A stretch of 64,000 bases of DNA from Buddleja alternifolia (taxonomy: Eukaryota > Streptophyta > Magnoliopsida > Lamiales > Scrophulariaceae), in assembly GCA_019426215.1 (NCBI GenBank), contig CM033393.1, positions 7,350,046 to 7,414,045 on the forward strand, read 5' to 3'. Below the pieces are notes generated by a model. The model saw nothing but the letters and a program-made list of their open reading frames with translations. It was not told where the DNA came from and ran no database searches. Positions 11,201 through 21,130 of this stretch are shown in pieces (position 1 is the stretch's first letter; each line of letters begins with the position of its first letter). The position numbers and the translations under genes were made by a program.

Positions 11201-12231
11201 CCGGTGGCGCTTGAGTGGGTGCAACAGTAGGTTCTTCGAAGTCTATGTTTTTAAGTACTTTTTCCAGTTTTCTTCGGCTTACGAGAGGAATCTTGTCCTC
11301 TTCATCGTCATCCGTAGCTTCATCATCCTGTGGAGGAGATGGAATAGGTTGAGTCTTGGGCTTTCGAGTAGCCCTCTTTTTGGTAACAGCCGGGCGTTTC
11401 ACGGCTTTCTTCGGAGTGGAACGCTTAGCTTCCTCTGGAGCTGGACGCTCAGCCTCCTCGTCTGATGCTTCACGCACAACTTGGCGCTCAGAGAGAGGTC
11501 TGGCCGCACCTCCGATCTTTGGTGGGTTAAAAAGATTCTGAATGATTCTTGGCCCATAAAATTTGTGTTTGGCCACAGTAAATCCAGCCGAAGATGTACA
11601 TTCTGCTCTGAATAGCAGGTCACTAAGAACTAAACCGTAAGGTTTGTTTGAAGCATGCAGACAGTCTCTGAATCTGCTGAACACATAGGCGCTCCAGTTG
11701 ATGTTTATGTTGAGCAGGATGGCTGTCATCATTCGAAATTGCAATGGGTTAATTTTGTCAAAAGTCCCCACTCTGCATTCAATGTTTTTGCTGCAGAAAT
11801 CAGCCAAGACACGATATCTGTTGACGATATCTTTCTTCTCGAAGTACTGTTTGTATGGAACACCGTCATACGCTCTAATTCAGTGATGGTGTCCAAAGTT
11901 GCTCCTTCGTTAGGTAAGGTGAAGTTCTGAGCGATAGTGTCGGCAGAAAGAGTGAAGAGTTTGGATTCTTTCTTGGAGATAGGGAATAGACAAGAGATGG
12001 AGGTCTCGTCTTCTGATAGTTTAGCATTTCTCCAGAAGTGATCGACTTCACCAGGAAAGATGTATGAATATCTGGTTAGGAACTTCTGAAGCCCAGCCTC
12101 GGCAACAGAGTCCATCATCTCCGATAGGCCAATTTGGTTATGTTCGTATAGGAACTTCCAGTCCACCACGAGACCCTCAGTTACCTTGAATACTTTGTCA
12201 GTAGAAGTAGCAGAGATTTCTTGGGTGCCAT
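8267..12231 (-). pseudogene. C1 env-position (ORF after pol) reading frame, ~1,300 codons, broken
   Basis: A single long product can be followed from ATG 12231 (MAPKKS) to the stop at 8267-8269. It is broken by frameshifts near 12215 (surplus CT), about 11880 and about 10800, and by stops near 10685 (TGA), 9809, about 9636 and 8891. In order: an N-terminal domain with GLVVDWKFLYEHNQIGLSEM and FTLSADTIAQNFTLPNEGA (bases 12180-11900), a Lys-Arg and Pro-rich middle (11450-11130), an acidic section, a folded-looking region (10650-9810), a Pro-rich tract, and Ala/Thr/Leu heptads (about 9060-8840) likely to form a coiled coil, then a basic tail. I see no clear signal peptide or membrane segment. 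Known: Sirevirus elements often have an env-like ORF here. The N-terminus vaguely resembles plant transposon-protein domains. Function unknown. Confidence 0.75.
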
Positions 12232-12744
12232 TTTGATAAAGAGTGATTGAGAGATTTTTGCTTTTAGAGAGAGAGATTTTTGCAGAGAGTTTGAGTAGAA
12301 ATGGGTTCTTTTCTGCACAAAATTAGTTTTTAGTAACATAGTTTGGAATTTGTGTTTTCTCTCTTTGTTAGGATTTTGACACGTGGAAATCAATTAGATC
12401 TCAGCCTTTGAGCAAGATAACTGTGGACGTGAATTTTAAAAGATAGGCACGGTTACATTTGGTAACTCCCACATATAATTTTTTGAAGTCCGAGTAGAGA
12501 TTTGAAATAAGACGATTCAGAGTTTAAGTGTGATACACGCGCGTGTGAAATGTTGACACGTATACCATCACAAACTGTTTGAGAGCCATCATTTTGAAGA
12601 ACTATGTAAGTACCCGCCAATTTTTGATTATTTGGAGCGTGTAGATATGATTTTGCTTTATCAGAAATTTGACGCTCGTCATACTTTATTATTTGTAAGG
12701 ATGTTTTATATTGACGCTCGACAAATTTGAAATTCTTCCCAAAT

Positions 12745-13316
12745 CCCCCTTTTTATATAAAGATGTAATATTTGTCTTATTTTTCTAAGTATGCAAGGAC
12801 ACTATTTTCGATAAAGACAATATACTTTTGAGTTAATTTAGAATATTCAGCGTTAGATGTACTCGCCTAGAATACATGGTGAGTGTATTTACACGTGTAC
12901 ATAAGCTGAACCAGCTTTTTGAAAAATCAATGAGTACCTTGGGTTTTCTTGAACAGAGATAAGGGATGTCAAGTCAGCATTAATTGCATTGATTGACTAA
13001 TCCACCATTTTCTGTTTAGCTTCGGGTAAGGTATGCTCTAGTTGAAATATCTTTTACTAAGCGCTTGACTGGGAATAAGTTTAAGCGTTTAGTGTTTCGA
13101 AAATAGCACAGACGCTAAGAAAGATATGTGTGATAAGCGTCCGAATGATTTGAGTGTATAATGCTAAGTACTTATGACCAATGCAAGGAAAAACATTTTT
13201 TGGTCATATTCACTTAAATAGAGTTATTTCTTTTAAGGGTCCCCCTATGTAGGTTCCCCCTAAAGTTGATAACTTATTGTCAATTATTTAATACATAAAA
13301 TAAAATGAATTCCCCC
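12745..13316 (-). promoter_or_regulatory. Repeated polypurine-like motifs between C1 pol and env-position ORF
   Basis: Runs of five C on the plus strand (12745-12749, 13241-13245, 13256-13260, 13312-13316) read on the element strand as GGGGGA-type motifs within purine tracts, for example TTAGGGGGAATTC. Repeated polypurine-tract-like motifs downstream of RNase H are a described Sirevirus feature. The 12745 copy follows TATATAAAAA on the element strand and could also be part of a promoter for the downstream ORF (inference). The rest of 12232-13353 shows no gene. Confidence 0.65.
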
Positions 13317-13353
13317 TAAATTTTATGCCTAGAAAATATGATGTTTCGAATGA

Positions 13354-16300
13354 TTAAGAGTTTAGATCAATCATACCTAGTTCACTTCTTAAAGTGAGGA
13401 AACGTTGTTCGTTGAGCGCTTTGGTGAAGATATCTGCCAATTGTTTTTCTGTACCAATGAAGTGCATGGAGATATCTTTCTTTTGAACGTGGTCACGTAG
13501 AAAGTGATAGCGGATGTCAATGTGTTTGGTTCTAGAGTGAAGAACTGGATTTTGAGTCATCGCTAAGGCGCTTTGATTGTCACAATGGATAGGAGTTGGA
13601 CTTAAGACTACTCCATAGTCTCTAAGTTGTTGCCTCATCCAAAGGATCTGTGCACAACAGCTTCCAGCGGCTACATACTCAGCTTCAGCGGTAGAAGTCG
13701 CTATGGATTGTTGCTTCTTACTATGCCATGAAATTAGTCTATCACCTAGAAATTGACATGTACCACTAGTACTTTTTCTATCTATTTTGCATCCTGCAAA
13801 ATCTGCATCTGAATAACCAATTAGTTCAAAAGGAGAATCCCTAGGATACCATAAGCCCACATTTTGTGTGCCTTTTAGGTACTTAAGGATCTTTTTGGCA
13901 GCAATTAGGTGTGATTCTCTAGGATCGGCTTGAAATCGTGCACACATGCATACCGAGAACATAATATCAGGTCTACTAGCTGTAAGATAAAGAAGTGATC
14001 CAATAATACCTCTATAGTTAGTGATATCAATTTTCTTTCCATTATCATCTTTATCTAGCTTAAGCATTTGACTCATTGGAATTTTGGAAGGTGATGCATT
14101 TTCCATACCAAATTTCTTAACCATATCTCTAGTATATTTAGTTTGGTTTATAAATATGCCATTAGGGAGTTGTTTAACTTGTAATCCCAGGAAGAAAGTT
14201 AATTCACCCATCATGCTCATTTCAAATTGATCTTGCATCATTTTCGAAAATTTCTCACATAGACGCTTATTGGTAGATCCAAATATAATATCATCAACAT
14301 AAATTTGAACTAAGAGAATATCTTCATTATGGGTAATTTTGAATAACGTTGTGTCAACGCTGCCTTTTGAAAAGCCTTTACCTATAAGGAAGATAGAAAG
14401 AGTGTCATACCATGCTCTTGGTGCTTGTTTAAGACCATAAAGTGCCTTGTCCAATTTGTAGACCATACTCTTCCCATGGTTGTTGATGAATCCTGGTGGT
14501 TGCTCCACATATACTTCTTCTTGAAGTTTACCATTCAGAAATGCACTCTTTACATCCATTTGATATACTGTAAATTTGTTGAATGCTGCAAACGCTAGAA
14601 ACATGCGAATAGCTTCAAGACGGGCGACAGGAGCGTATGTCTCATCGAAGTCGATACCCTCTTCTTGACAGTATCCTTGTGCTACAAGTCTGGCTTTGTT
14701 TCTAATCACAATGCCATTCTCATCCATTTTGTTTCTATAAACCCATCTAGTACCAATAACTCCTTGATGAGTTGGCCTTGGCACTAACGTCCATACCTCG
14801 TTTCTTTCAAACTGATTTAGCTCTTCTTGCATGGCTTCAATCCAGCTTGGATCGTTAAGCGCTTCATCCACTTTCTTTGGTTCCATTTGAGATAGGAAAC
14901 TTGCAAACATGGCCTCATTTATTGTAGCGGCTCTAGTTCTAACAGGTGCTCCAGCATCTCCAATAATTAGTTCTGGTGGATGGTCTCTGAGCCATTTTCT
15001 GTCTGGATGGAACGGGTTAATAGATTGATCCGACGCTTGATTAAGCTGTGCAGACGCTTGACCAATTTCTTGCGTAGGCGCTTCAGTGTTTACAGTTTGA
15101 GTTTGCTCTTGATGGACATTCTCTTCATGATCATCAGCGTTTCTTGCAATATCATTATTGATACCCTTACGAGTAATCTTAGGATTAGGTACAATGATCT
15201 CATTATCTTCATCAATGTCACTATCATTACACAGATTGATTTGTGACGCTCGTTGAGATAAATCTTCAATTCCTACATCATTAATATTAACCTTACTCGG
15301 TTCTTGGTTAGCATCATCAAACACAACATGAATGGATTCTTCAACCTTCGATTTAATCTTATTTAAGATGCGAAAGCTCTTTCCATTTTTGGCATAGCCT
15401 AGAAAGATTCCTTCATCCGCTTTAGGATCAAATGTCTTTAGGCTTTGGGATCCATTGTTATGAATGAAACATTTTGAACCAAATACATGAAAGTATGAAA
15501 CATTCGGCTTACGTCCCTTCCATAACTCATATGGAGTCTTTTCATGTTGCTTGTTGATCATACACCGGTTCTGAGTGTAGCAAGCGGTATTGATAGCTTC
15601 GGCCCAAAACCTTTGAGGCAGCTTAGACTCGGCTAACATAGTCCTAGCAGCTTCTTTAAGCGTTCTGTTCCGTCGCTCGGCCACTCCATTTTGTTGAGGT
15701 GTTCTAGGCGCTGAATACTCATGAAGTATTCCAAGGTCTTTACAAAATTTCTCAACAATATGGTTAGTAAATTCAGTTCCTCTATCACTTCTAATTCTTG
15801 TCACTTTTAGATCTTTTGAGTTTTGTAGTTGACGAATTAGAGAAGTGAGCTTGGCACTAGTTTCATCTTTAGATGCTAAAAATTCTACCCATGTATAGCG
15901 TGAGAAATCATCAACTATTACTAGTGAGTACTTTTTACCACTAACGCTCATGATTTGAATAGGACCAAACAAATCTAAATGTAGTAATTCAAGTATTCGA
16001 GATGTCGATAGATGAAGCTTCTTCTTAAAAGATGATTTAACTTGCTTACCCATTTGACAAGCATCACATAAGCGATCTTTATTAAAGGAACCCTTAGGTA
16101 ATCCCTCTACAAGATTTAGCGATATTAATTGAGAGATTGCCTTAAAGTTGAGGTGATTCATTTTTCTATGCCATAACCAACCCAATTCATTTTGACTATT
16201 AGCTACGAAGCATGTAGGGTTGTTATCTAATGTTGAATCCCAATCTACTAAGTATACATTGTTTGTTCTTTTTCCTTTTAATTTAGTAGATCCTGTCTCA

Positions 16301-16605
16301 ATATCGATTATCTCGCAAAAGTCACTAGAGAATTTAATTTCAAAGCCTTTATCACAAAATTGACTTATGCTTAGGAGATTATGTTTAAGACCCTCAACAT
16401 AGTATACATCATTAATCATGATGTTCCCTCTATGCATGATACCTATACCTTTAGTTTTACCTTTAGAGTTGTCACTGAATATAACTTGAGGACCATTGGT
16501 TGCACGATAGTTGATCAAGAGATCCTTTGAGCCAGTCATATGTCTCGACGACCCACTATCTATGTACCAAGTTGAGGTATCGGTGTTGGCTCTAGGTACC
16601 TGCAT
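13354..16605 (-). CDS. pol: C1 pol polyprotein: protease, integrase, RT, RNase H (intact)
   Basis: 1,083 residues from ATG 16605 with no break. Protease: WYIDSGSS, active Asp16. Integrase: zinc finger H146/H151/C180/C183, catalytic D211 (LDLFGP), D274 (SDRGTEF) and E310 (GVAERRN), a D-D-35-E spacing. A variable acidic linker spans about 430-540. [11 protein letters not shown] (D684) and YVDD (769-772). RNase H: SDADFAG (932-938), EAEYVAA (E976) and HCDNQSA (D1009). The PR-IN-RT-RH order defines Ty1/copia. All key residues are present, so the enzyme could be active. The start is chosen as the first ATG, but pol may be made as a gag fusion (see the junction finding). It processes, copies and integrates the element RNA/cDNA in virus-like particles and the nucleus. 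Confidence 0.95.
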   Translation of the reverse strand: MQVPRANTDTSTWYIDSGSSRHMTGSKDLLINYRATNGPQVIFSDNSKGKTKGIGIMHRGNIMINDVYYVEGLKHNLLSISQFCDKGFEIKFSSDFCEIIDIETGSTKLKGKRTNNVYLVDWDSTLDNNPTCFVANSQNELGWLWHRKMNHLNFKAISQLISLNLVEGLPKGSFNKDRLCDACQMGKQVKSSFKKKLHLSTSRILELLHLDLFGPIQIMSVSGKKYSLVIVDDFSRYTWVEFLASKDETSAKLTSLIRQLQNSKDLKVTRIRSDRGTEFTNHIVEKFCKDLGILHEYSAPRTPQQNGVAERRNRTLKEAARTMLAESKLPQRFWAEAINTACYTQNRCMINKQHEKTPYELWKGRKPNVSYFHVFGSKCFIHNNGSQSLKTFDPKADEGIFLGYAKNGKSFRILNKIKSKVEESIHVVFDDANQEPSKVNINDVGIEDLSQRASQINLCNDSDIDEDNEIIVPNPKITRKGINNDIARNADDHEENVHQEQTQTVNTEAPTQEIGQASAQLNQASDQSINPFHPDRKWLRDHPPELIIGDAGAPVRTRAATINEAMFASFLSQMEPKKVDEALNDPSWIEAMQEELNQFERNEVWTLVPRPTHQGVIGTRWVYRNKMDENGIVIRNKARLVAQGYCQEEGIDFDETYAPVARLEAIRMFLAFAAFNKFTVYQMDVKSAFLNGKLQEEVYVEQPPGFINNHGKSMVYKLDKALYGLKQAPRAWYDTLSIFLIGKGFSKGSVDTTLFKITHNEDILLVQIYVDDIIFGSTNKRLCEKFSKMMQDQFEMSMMGELTFFLGLQVKQLPNGIFINQTKYTRDMVKKFGMENASPSKIPMSQMLKLDKDDNGKKIDITNYRGIIGSLLYLTASRPDIMFSVCMCARFQADPRESHLIAAKKILKYLKGTQNVGLWYPRDSPFELIGYSDADFAGCKIDRKSTSGTCQFLGDRLISWHSKKQQSIATSTAEAEYVAAGSCCAQILWMRQQLRDYGVVLSPTPIHCDNQSALAMTQNPVLHSRTKHIDIRYHFLRDHVQKKDISMHFIGTEKQLADIFTKALNEQRFLTLRSELGMIDLNS

Positions 16606-16618
16606 TCAAAGGGCAGTT

Positions 16619-18716
16619 CTAATTCTTCTTAGGTACCCATTTTGTTTTGGGTCCTTCTTTGTTAGTAACGTTAGTCTGAATTAGAATTTTCGGAACCCAT
16701 ATTTGCCTTGTCTTTATTTTAGGAAGATTGGCCTTCTTGGGTTTTGGTTTGTGTTGTGTGTGTTTTTTAGGTGTATAGTAATATCCTTGATTATAGTAAT
16801 AATCACAGTCATAGTCATAGTTATCATAGTATTGATAATATGATCTAGGTCTTTGTGGATATTGACGTTAGTATTTCCTTGATATTGACTTAGGATGCAC
16901 TTTTGGTGCTAGACGCTTAGCGTTTGATTTACTTGTAGAAAGTTTTTCCTTAGCTTTTTGAGCGTTTGGATATACTTTCTTTTGTGAATCATTCACTTTG
17001 GTCTTTCCTTTGCCTGAGTCAGTGTTGACTTTCTCATTTGATCTCGTACCAATATCCTGAGTCTCATTCAGCGTTTGTCTGTTTGAGCTTTCTTCAACAA
17101 AGGTTACACCTTTTCCTTTGTTGGTTGTTATAACCTTAGACGCTTTGGTTTTATGACCAAATTTATCACAACCTAAACCGGTCTTTTCACCAAATGCTCT
17201 GGTTACTTCAGTCACATTATCTAGCGTTCTAGAAGCTTTTGATAATGATGAGATAAGCTGCTCTGATTTAGCAAGTTTAGCACTTACTTCAGCTTCTCTC
17301 TTGACTATTATGTCAATATCACTTCTTAATTGAATAATTTCACTCTCAAGCGATTGGTTCTTCTCAATGCACCGTTGTTGAACTTGCAACTCTGCTTTGA
17401 GCGCTACTTTATCCCTTTTGAGCACTCAGACAGCGAATCGTCAGACGCTTCATCATCTCTTGCCATGAGACAAATAAATGCTGAGTCGCTTGAAGGCTCA
17501 TCATCACTGCTTTCATCTGATGATTCCAAGTCCTCTTCAGGTGTGTAGAATGGTTCTGATTCTGCTAGCAACCCTTGTTGCCTCAGATTATTCCTGAATT
17601 GGTTTCTGTTTGTTTGGTCTTGCTTTGTGGGTTTAGACACATTTGGATATGGGCAATTAACTTGGAAATGCCCTGGTTTCCTGCAATTATAACAAAGGTT
17701 AGTTTTCATCTTTTGTTCATTTGTTAATCTTGCAAATCGTGGTTTTGAGACCACTGGCGCTGAGAGATCTTGCTGAGAAGACGCTTGATACTGAATTGGC
17801 GCTGGAGAGGAGGGTGCAGGATAGTGAGGCGTTTGATATTGTTGTAGATTTTGAACAGGCGTTTGATATGAATTTTGTCCTGGATGTTTAGGACTGTTTC
17901 CTTTCTTATCATATTTCAGGAACTTTCTGAATCTGTTTAGAAGCGCTAGTTCTTCTTCCTCACTTATATCTGAAGCCTTTCCTTTACTACTGGATTTTCC
18001 TTTGATTGATGCCATTAGCGCTCCAGATTCAATTACTGGACTGCTCACTGCATCGCTGGCCGAATTCAATTAAACTCAAATGCCTTGAGTTCTGAAAAAG
18101 CATCTTCTGGAGTTAGACTATCCAGATTGCTTGATTCTCTCATTGCAGTTGTTTTCATAAGGAATTTACTCGGGAGACTTCTGAAGATTTTGACAACCAT
18201 TTCCCGATTTTGTAATTCCATGCCCAAAGATGTTAATTCAGTGACAAGAGCTGTAAATCTCATGTCTAATTGTTCTAGCGTCTCATTGGATAACATCTTA
18301 AAGCTGTTGAACTTTTCTTTGGCAATTGATAATTTGTTTTCCTTAATTTGTGCTGAGCCACCACAAATAGTAGCCAACTTATCCCAAATCTCTTTGGTTG
18401 TATTGCATGATTTGACTTTGTTGAATAAGTTGTCATTGTCACCAATAGCTGTGTATAAGGCATTCCGACCGACATTGTCTAGATTGGCTCGTCGACGCTC
18501 ATCGGTGGACCATTCTTGTTTGGGCTTCTCCACATAACCGTCAGGTGTTTCTTCTGTGGCTTCGGGCGCTCTGGTGATAACTTTGTATATTTTGATTGGC
18601 CCATCTGAAATGATATCACACATTTCATCATCACATGAACACAAATAAGTAAACGCTTTGACCTTCCATGAATCATAATTTGACTCGGTCAACTTGGGAA
18701 CTTTAGAAAATGCCAT
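16619..18716 (-). pseudogene. gag: C1 gag (nucleocapsid), broken
   Basis: Starts at ATG 18716 (MAFSKVPKLTESNYDSWKVK) about 95 bases after the primer binding site. A UBN2-type copia Gag core runs to about residue 215. A CCHC zinc knuckle (CYNCRKPGHFQVNC, near 17690) follows, then a charged predicted coiled coil, a basic tail and a Tyr-rich stretch ending WVPKKN. Breaks: a one-base loss near 18066, a deletion with frame change around 17404-17425 (C2 has extra sequence there), and TAA at 16868-16870. Gag packages element RNA and forms particles. With pol intact, this copy would need Gag in trans to move. Confidence 0.9.
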
Positions 18717-18810
18717 GAAAAATTTAAAGTAATTTTAAAGCGACTATTTTTAGAAAAATGGATCTAAACAAGCAGTTACGCTTGGAAACGCTTAGGTTTC
18801 AACTTCAACC

Positions 18811-18822
18811 GCTCTGATACCA
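18811..18822 (-). promoter_or_regulatory. C1 primer binding site (initiator Met tRNA)
   Basis: The element strand reads TGGTATCAGAGC two bases inside the 5' LTR. This is the standard complement of the plant initiator methionine tRNA 3' end used by copia elements to prime minus-strand cDNA. Confidence 0.95.
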
Positions 18823-18824
18823 CT

Positions 18825-20696
18825 TGTTGGTCCCAAGTGGTATACGAAAGGGTCTAGAAGGGAGGGGTTGAATAGACCCTGAAGTCTTTTTCGACCTCTA
18901 AAAATTCGTATCACTTTGAAGTATTTGAACGCTCAAAAAGCTTTGAGCGCTGGGTGCGGCGCTTGAGGGATAATGACTTAAGCGCTAGTTTCAGGCGCTT
19001 GGGGAAAGTTAACTTAGACTTGGTGATTTCAACGCTTACCAAAGTAGGGCAGAGTTTAGTCACCAAATCAGGGTTAGCACAGCGGAAGTATTTTATAGCT
19101 TAGCATTCGGTTTGTTAATCAAAAGTAGTCGCATAGGTGTTTTAAAACTTTATCAAAGTATATGCAATATGAATAGTAAAGCAATAAAACAGTAAATAGT
19201 TAAAGCAGTAAATGACACAGGATATTTATAAGGTTCACTGGGTGATGTAATCCCAGCTACGTCCTTCTTCTCCTTTTATCAGGGAGGTTTTCCACTATGA
19301 TGATTATCGAAGAGTCACACAGAGACTTCTACAAAATAGAGGGAGATTGGATATGATCTCAGAACTCCTTGGTCACACAGATTTCAGCTCCAATAAAGAC
19401 CTTCTATCCTCTTGCTTCTTCCACTCAGAAATAATGCAAGTTACGATTGATCCCAGAACTCCTTGGTCACACAGATTTCAGCTCCAATAAAGATCTTCTT
19501 CCACAAGCTTCTTTTACACAAAAATATTGCTTGTAAATCAACAAGCTTTCTCACTCAAATGAAAGATGTTGAGAGTTTATATAACGGGTTTGTTTGTTTT
19601 TGGAAAGTTCAAACAACTTGAAGATATCTCAATAGTAGTGTAGGGTCTTCAAAGAAGGGTTTGAGATATATTTGACTGTTTCTGGAATATTTGTGAAAAG
19701 CTTATAAGGATATTTGGCTATGGATTTTGTAGGCTTTTCTTTCAACAAAGTTTTTGTTCTTTTCTTGTGTCTTTTTGTATATACAAGAGATTGTGACTTT
19801 ATTCACACTAATATATTCTGGTATATCTCTTGTATGTGTCACTACCTATTTTCTTTTTGTTGAAGGGGCTATTTATAGGTTATTTGTGGTTTTTGTCCGT
19901 TGGACACGGTTGGGATCTCGTTTCCCTAAACATTCTATGAGTTCTGACATTCCTAACTTTAGGTATTTTTAATTAGTTAGGCATGTTCTTGGTTTCATAA
20001 CTCTGACAGTCTTGGTCAAATAAATGGCTTGCCCATAAGTTGTAGTGCTTATATTTTAATAGCACTTATCCGTCTTTTGATGCATCTTGTCTTATTCCCG
20101 TTTGGAAATAATTACCGTTGGGTCATGCATTTTTTAAGTCTTTAGTAACTTGGGCTTACGTCTTCAGGTTACATTTTGAGAATTGGACGCTTGAGCTTTT
20201 GGATGTTGGGCTTTTTGAAAGCAGTCTTCTATGTGCTAAACAGACGCTTTAAAAGAGTCAATATTCTTTGCCCGACTTTTAGACGCTTGACCTTCCACTT
20301 TATCTTTGATAGACTCACTAAGAATTCTATCATTGACTTAGTGTTAAGTACTTGGTCTAAAGCTCATAATAAATCTTGAGCGCTGGTTTCATAACCTGGG
20401 ACAGTCTTTTAGCGCTTTGACGGACGCTTTGAGACTAATCTTTATGTTTACTGTTCCTTCAGACGCTTGATCTTCAACTTCATCACTTGGTAGACTCACA
20501 CAGAACTCTTCTAGTGATCTAGTATCACATCCTTAGTCTAAAATCTATAAAGATAAAAATACAAGCCTAATAAAATAAACAAGCTTTCAGACGCTTATAC
20601 ATTTGTTCTATGAAAGCTTTTATACTTACATTTCTTGGGGTCTAACATAGAATCCTAATTGTCATCATCAAAACATCTAACATGAAATTCCTAACA
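18825..20696 (-). repeat. C1 5' LTR (right)
   Basis: 1,872 bp, partner of 6177-8048. It holds the promoter for the element RNA. A TATATAA stretch near 19578 (element strand) is a candidate TATA box. Differences from the other LTR are mostly transitions, some at CpG. Confidence 0.93.
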
Positions 20697-20960
20697 TTTG
20701 TCCTACAGCTCTTGCAGCGACCGTTGCCCCATTAGCCATCCTGATGACCATGTTCCCATCACTTAGCTATCTGCTTCTTGTCATCACTTGCAAATCATTG
20801 CAAAGGTAAATACCACATTCAGTATCAAACACCCAAGAAGCATGGTTAATTAACAAATTAACCTCAACAATAAACGTACCTTCCTCGTGGTCCATAGGAG
20901 GTGAAGGGCAATCCTGGGTCTAGTGACCCATCATAGGACAGTTAAGGCATCTCATTCTCG
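20697..20960 (-). pseudogene. Copia gag zinc knuckle and protease fragment
   Basis: On the minus strand a broken zinc knuckle (CLNCPMMGH, then a stop, then DC) is followed by a retropepsin-like stretch with SWVFDTECGIYLCNDLQV and GNMVIRMANGATVAARAV. The usual D-T/S-G active site reads DTECG here. It resembles the gag/protease end of E1 (26945-27130) and may be the remnant of a second E-type element whose LTR is at 5594-6171. Stops show it is dead. Confidence 0.75.
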
Positions 20961-20980
20961 ACACATCCATCTCAGTATAA

Positions 20981-21061
20981 GAACACAGGGTGGTTTTTAG
21001 CCTATTTCGTTAACACAGGGGTTTTTTTGCAATTTCACATTAACACAGGGGTTTTTTTGCA
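20981..21061. repeat. Three 30-bp tandem units
   Basis: Units begin at about 20981 (GAACACAGGGTGGTTTTTAG), 21011 and 21041 (TAACACAGGGGTTTTTTTGC). The last two are near-identical over about 20 bases. Together with 21062-21130 (AT-rich, no match seen) they fill the gap between the gag/protease fragment and the E1 LTR. Confidence 0.75.
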
Positions 21062-21130
21062 TTAATCGCAATCAATTTATTTATTTATTTTAATTAATTA
21101 GATCACTAATTAATTAATCTTATTCTAATT

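Larger units (their letters stand above)
6177..20696 (-). mobile_element. C1: full-length Sirevirus-like Ty1/copia retrotransposon
   Basis: In its own direction (right to left): LTR 18825-20696, primer binding site 18811-18822, gag 16619-18716, pol 13354-16605, purine-rich motifs 12745-13316, env-position ORF 8267-12231, polypurine tract 8049-8062, LTR 6177-8048. Domain order PR-IN-RT-RH is copia. Long LTRs, a short leader, a large ORF after pol and several GGGGGA motifs point to the Sirevirus (SIRE/Maximus) lineage. Flanking pentamers TTTCT (6172-6176) and TTTGT (20697-20701) may be a target duplication with one change. The two LTRs have equal length and differ only by scattered substitutions and small indels, suggesting a fairly recent insertion. 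Confidence 0.9.

Noticed and set aside
14980..15246. Plus-strand ORF inside C1 pol
   Set aside because: Shadow of the acidic linker of pol on the opposite strand.
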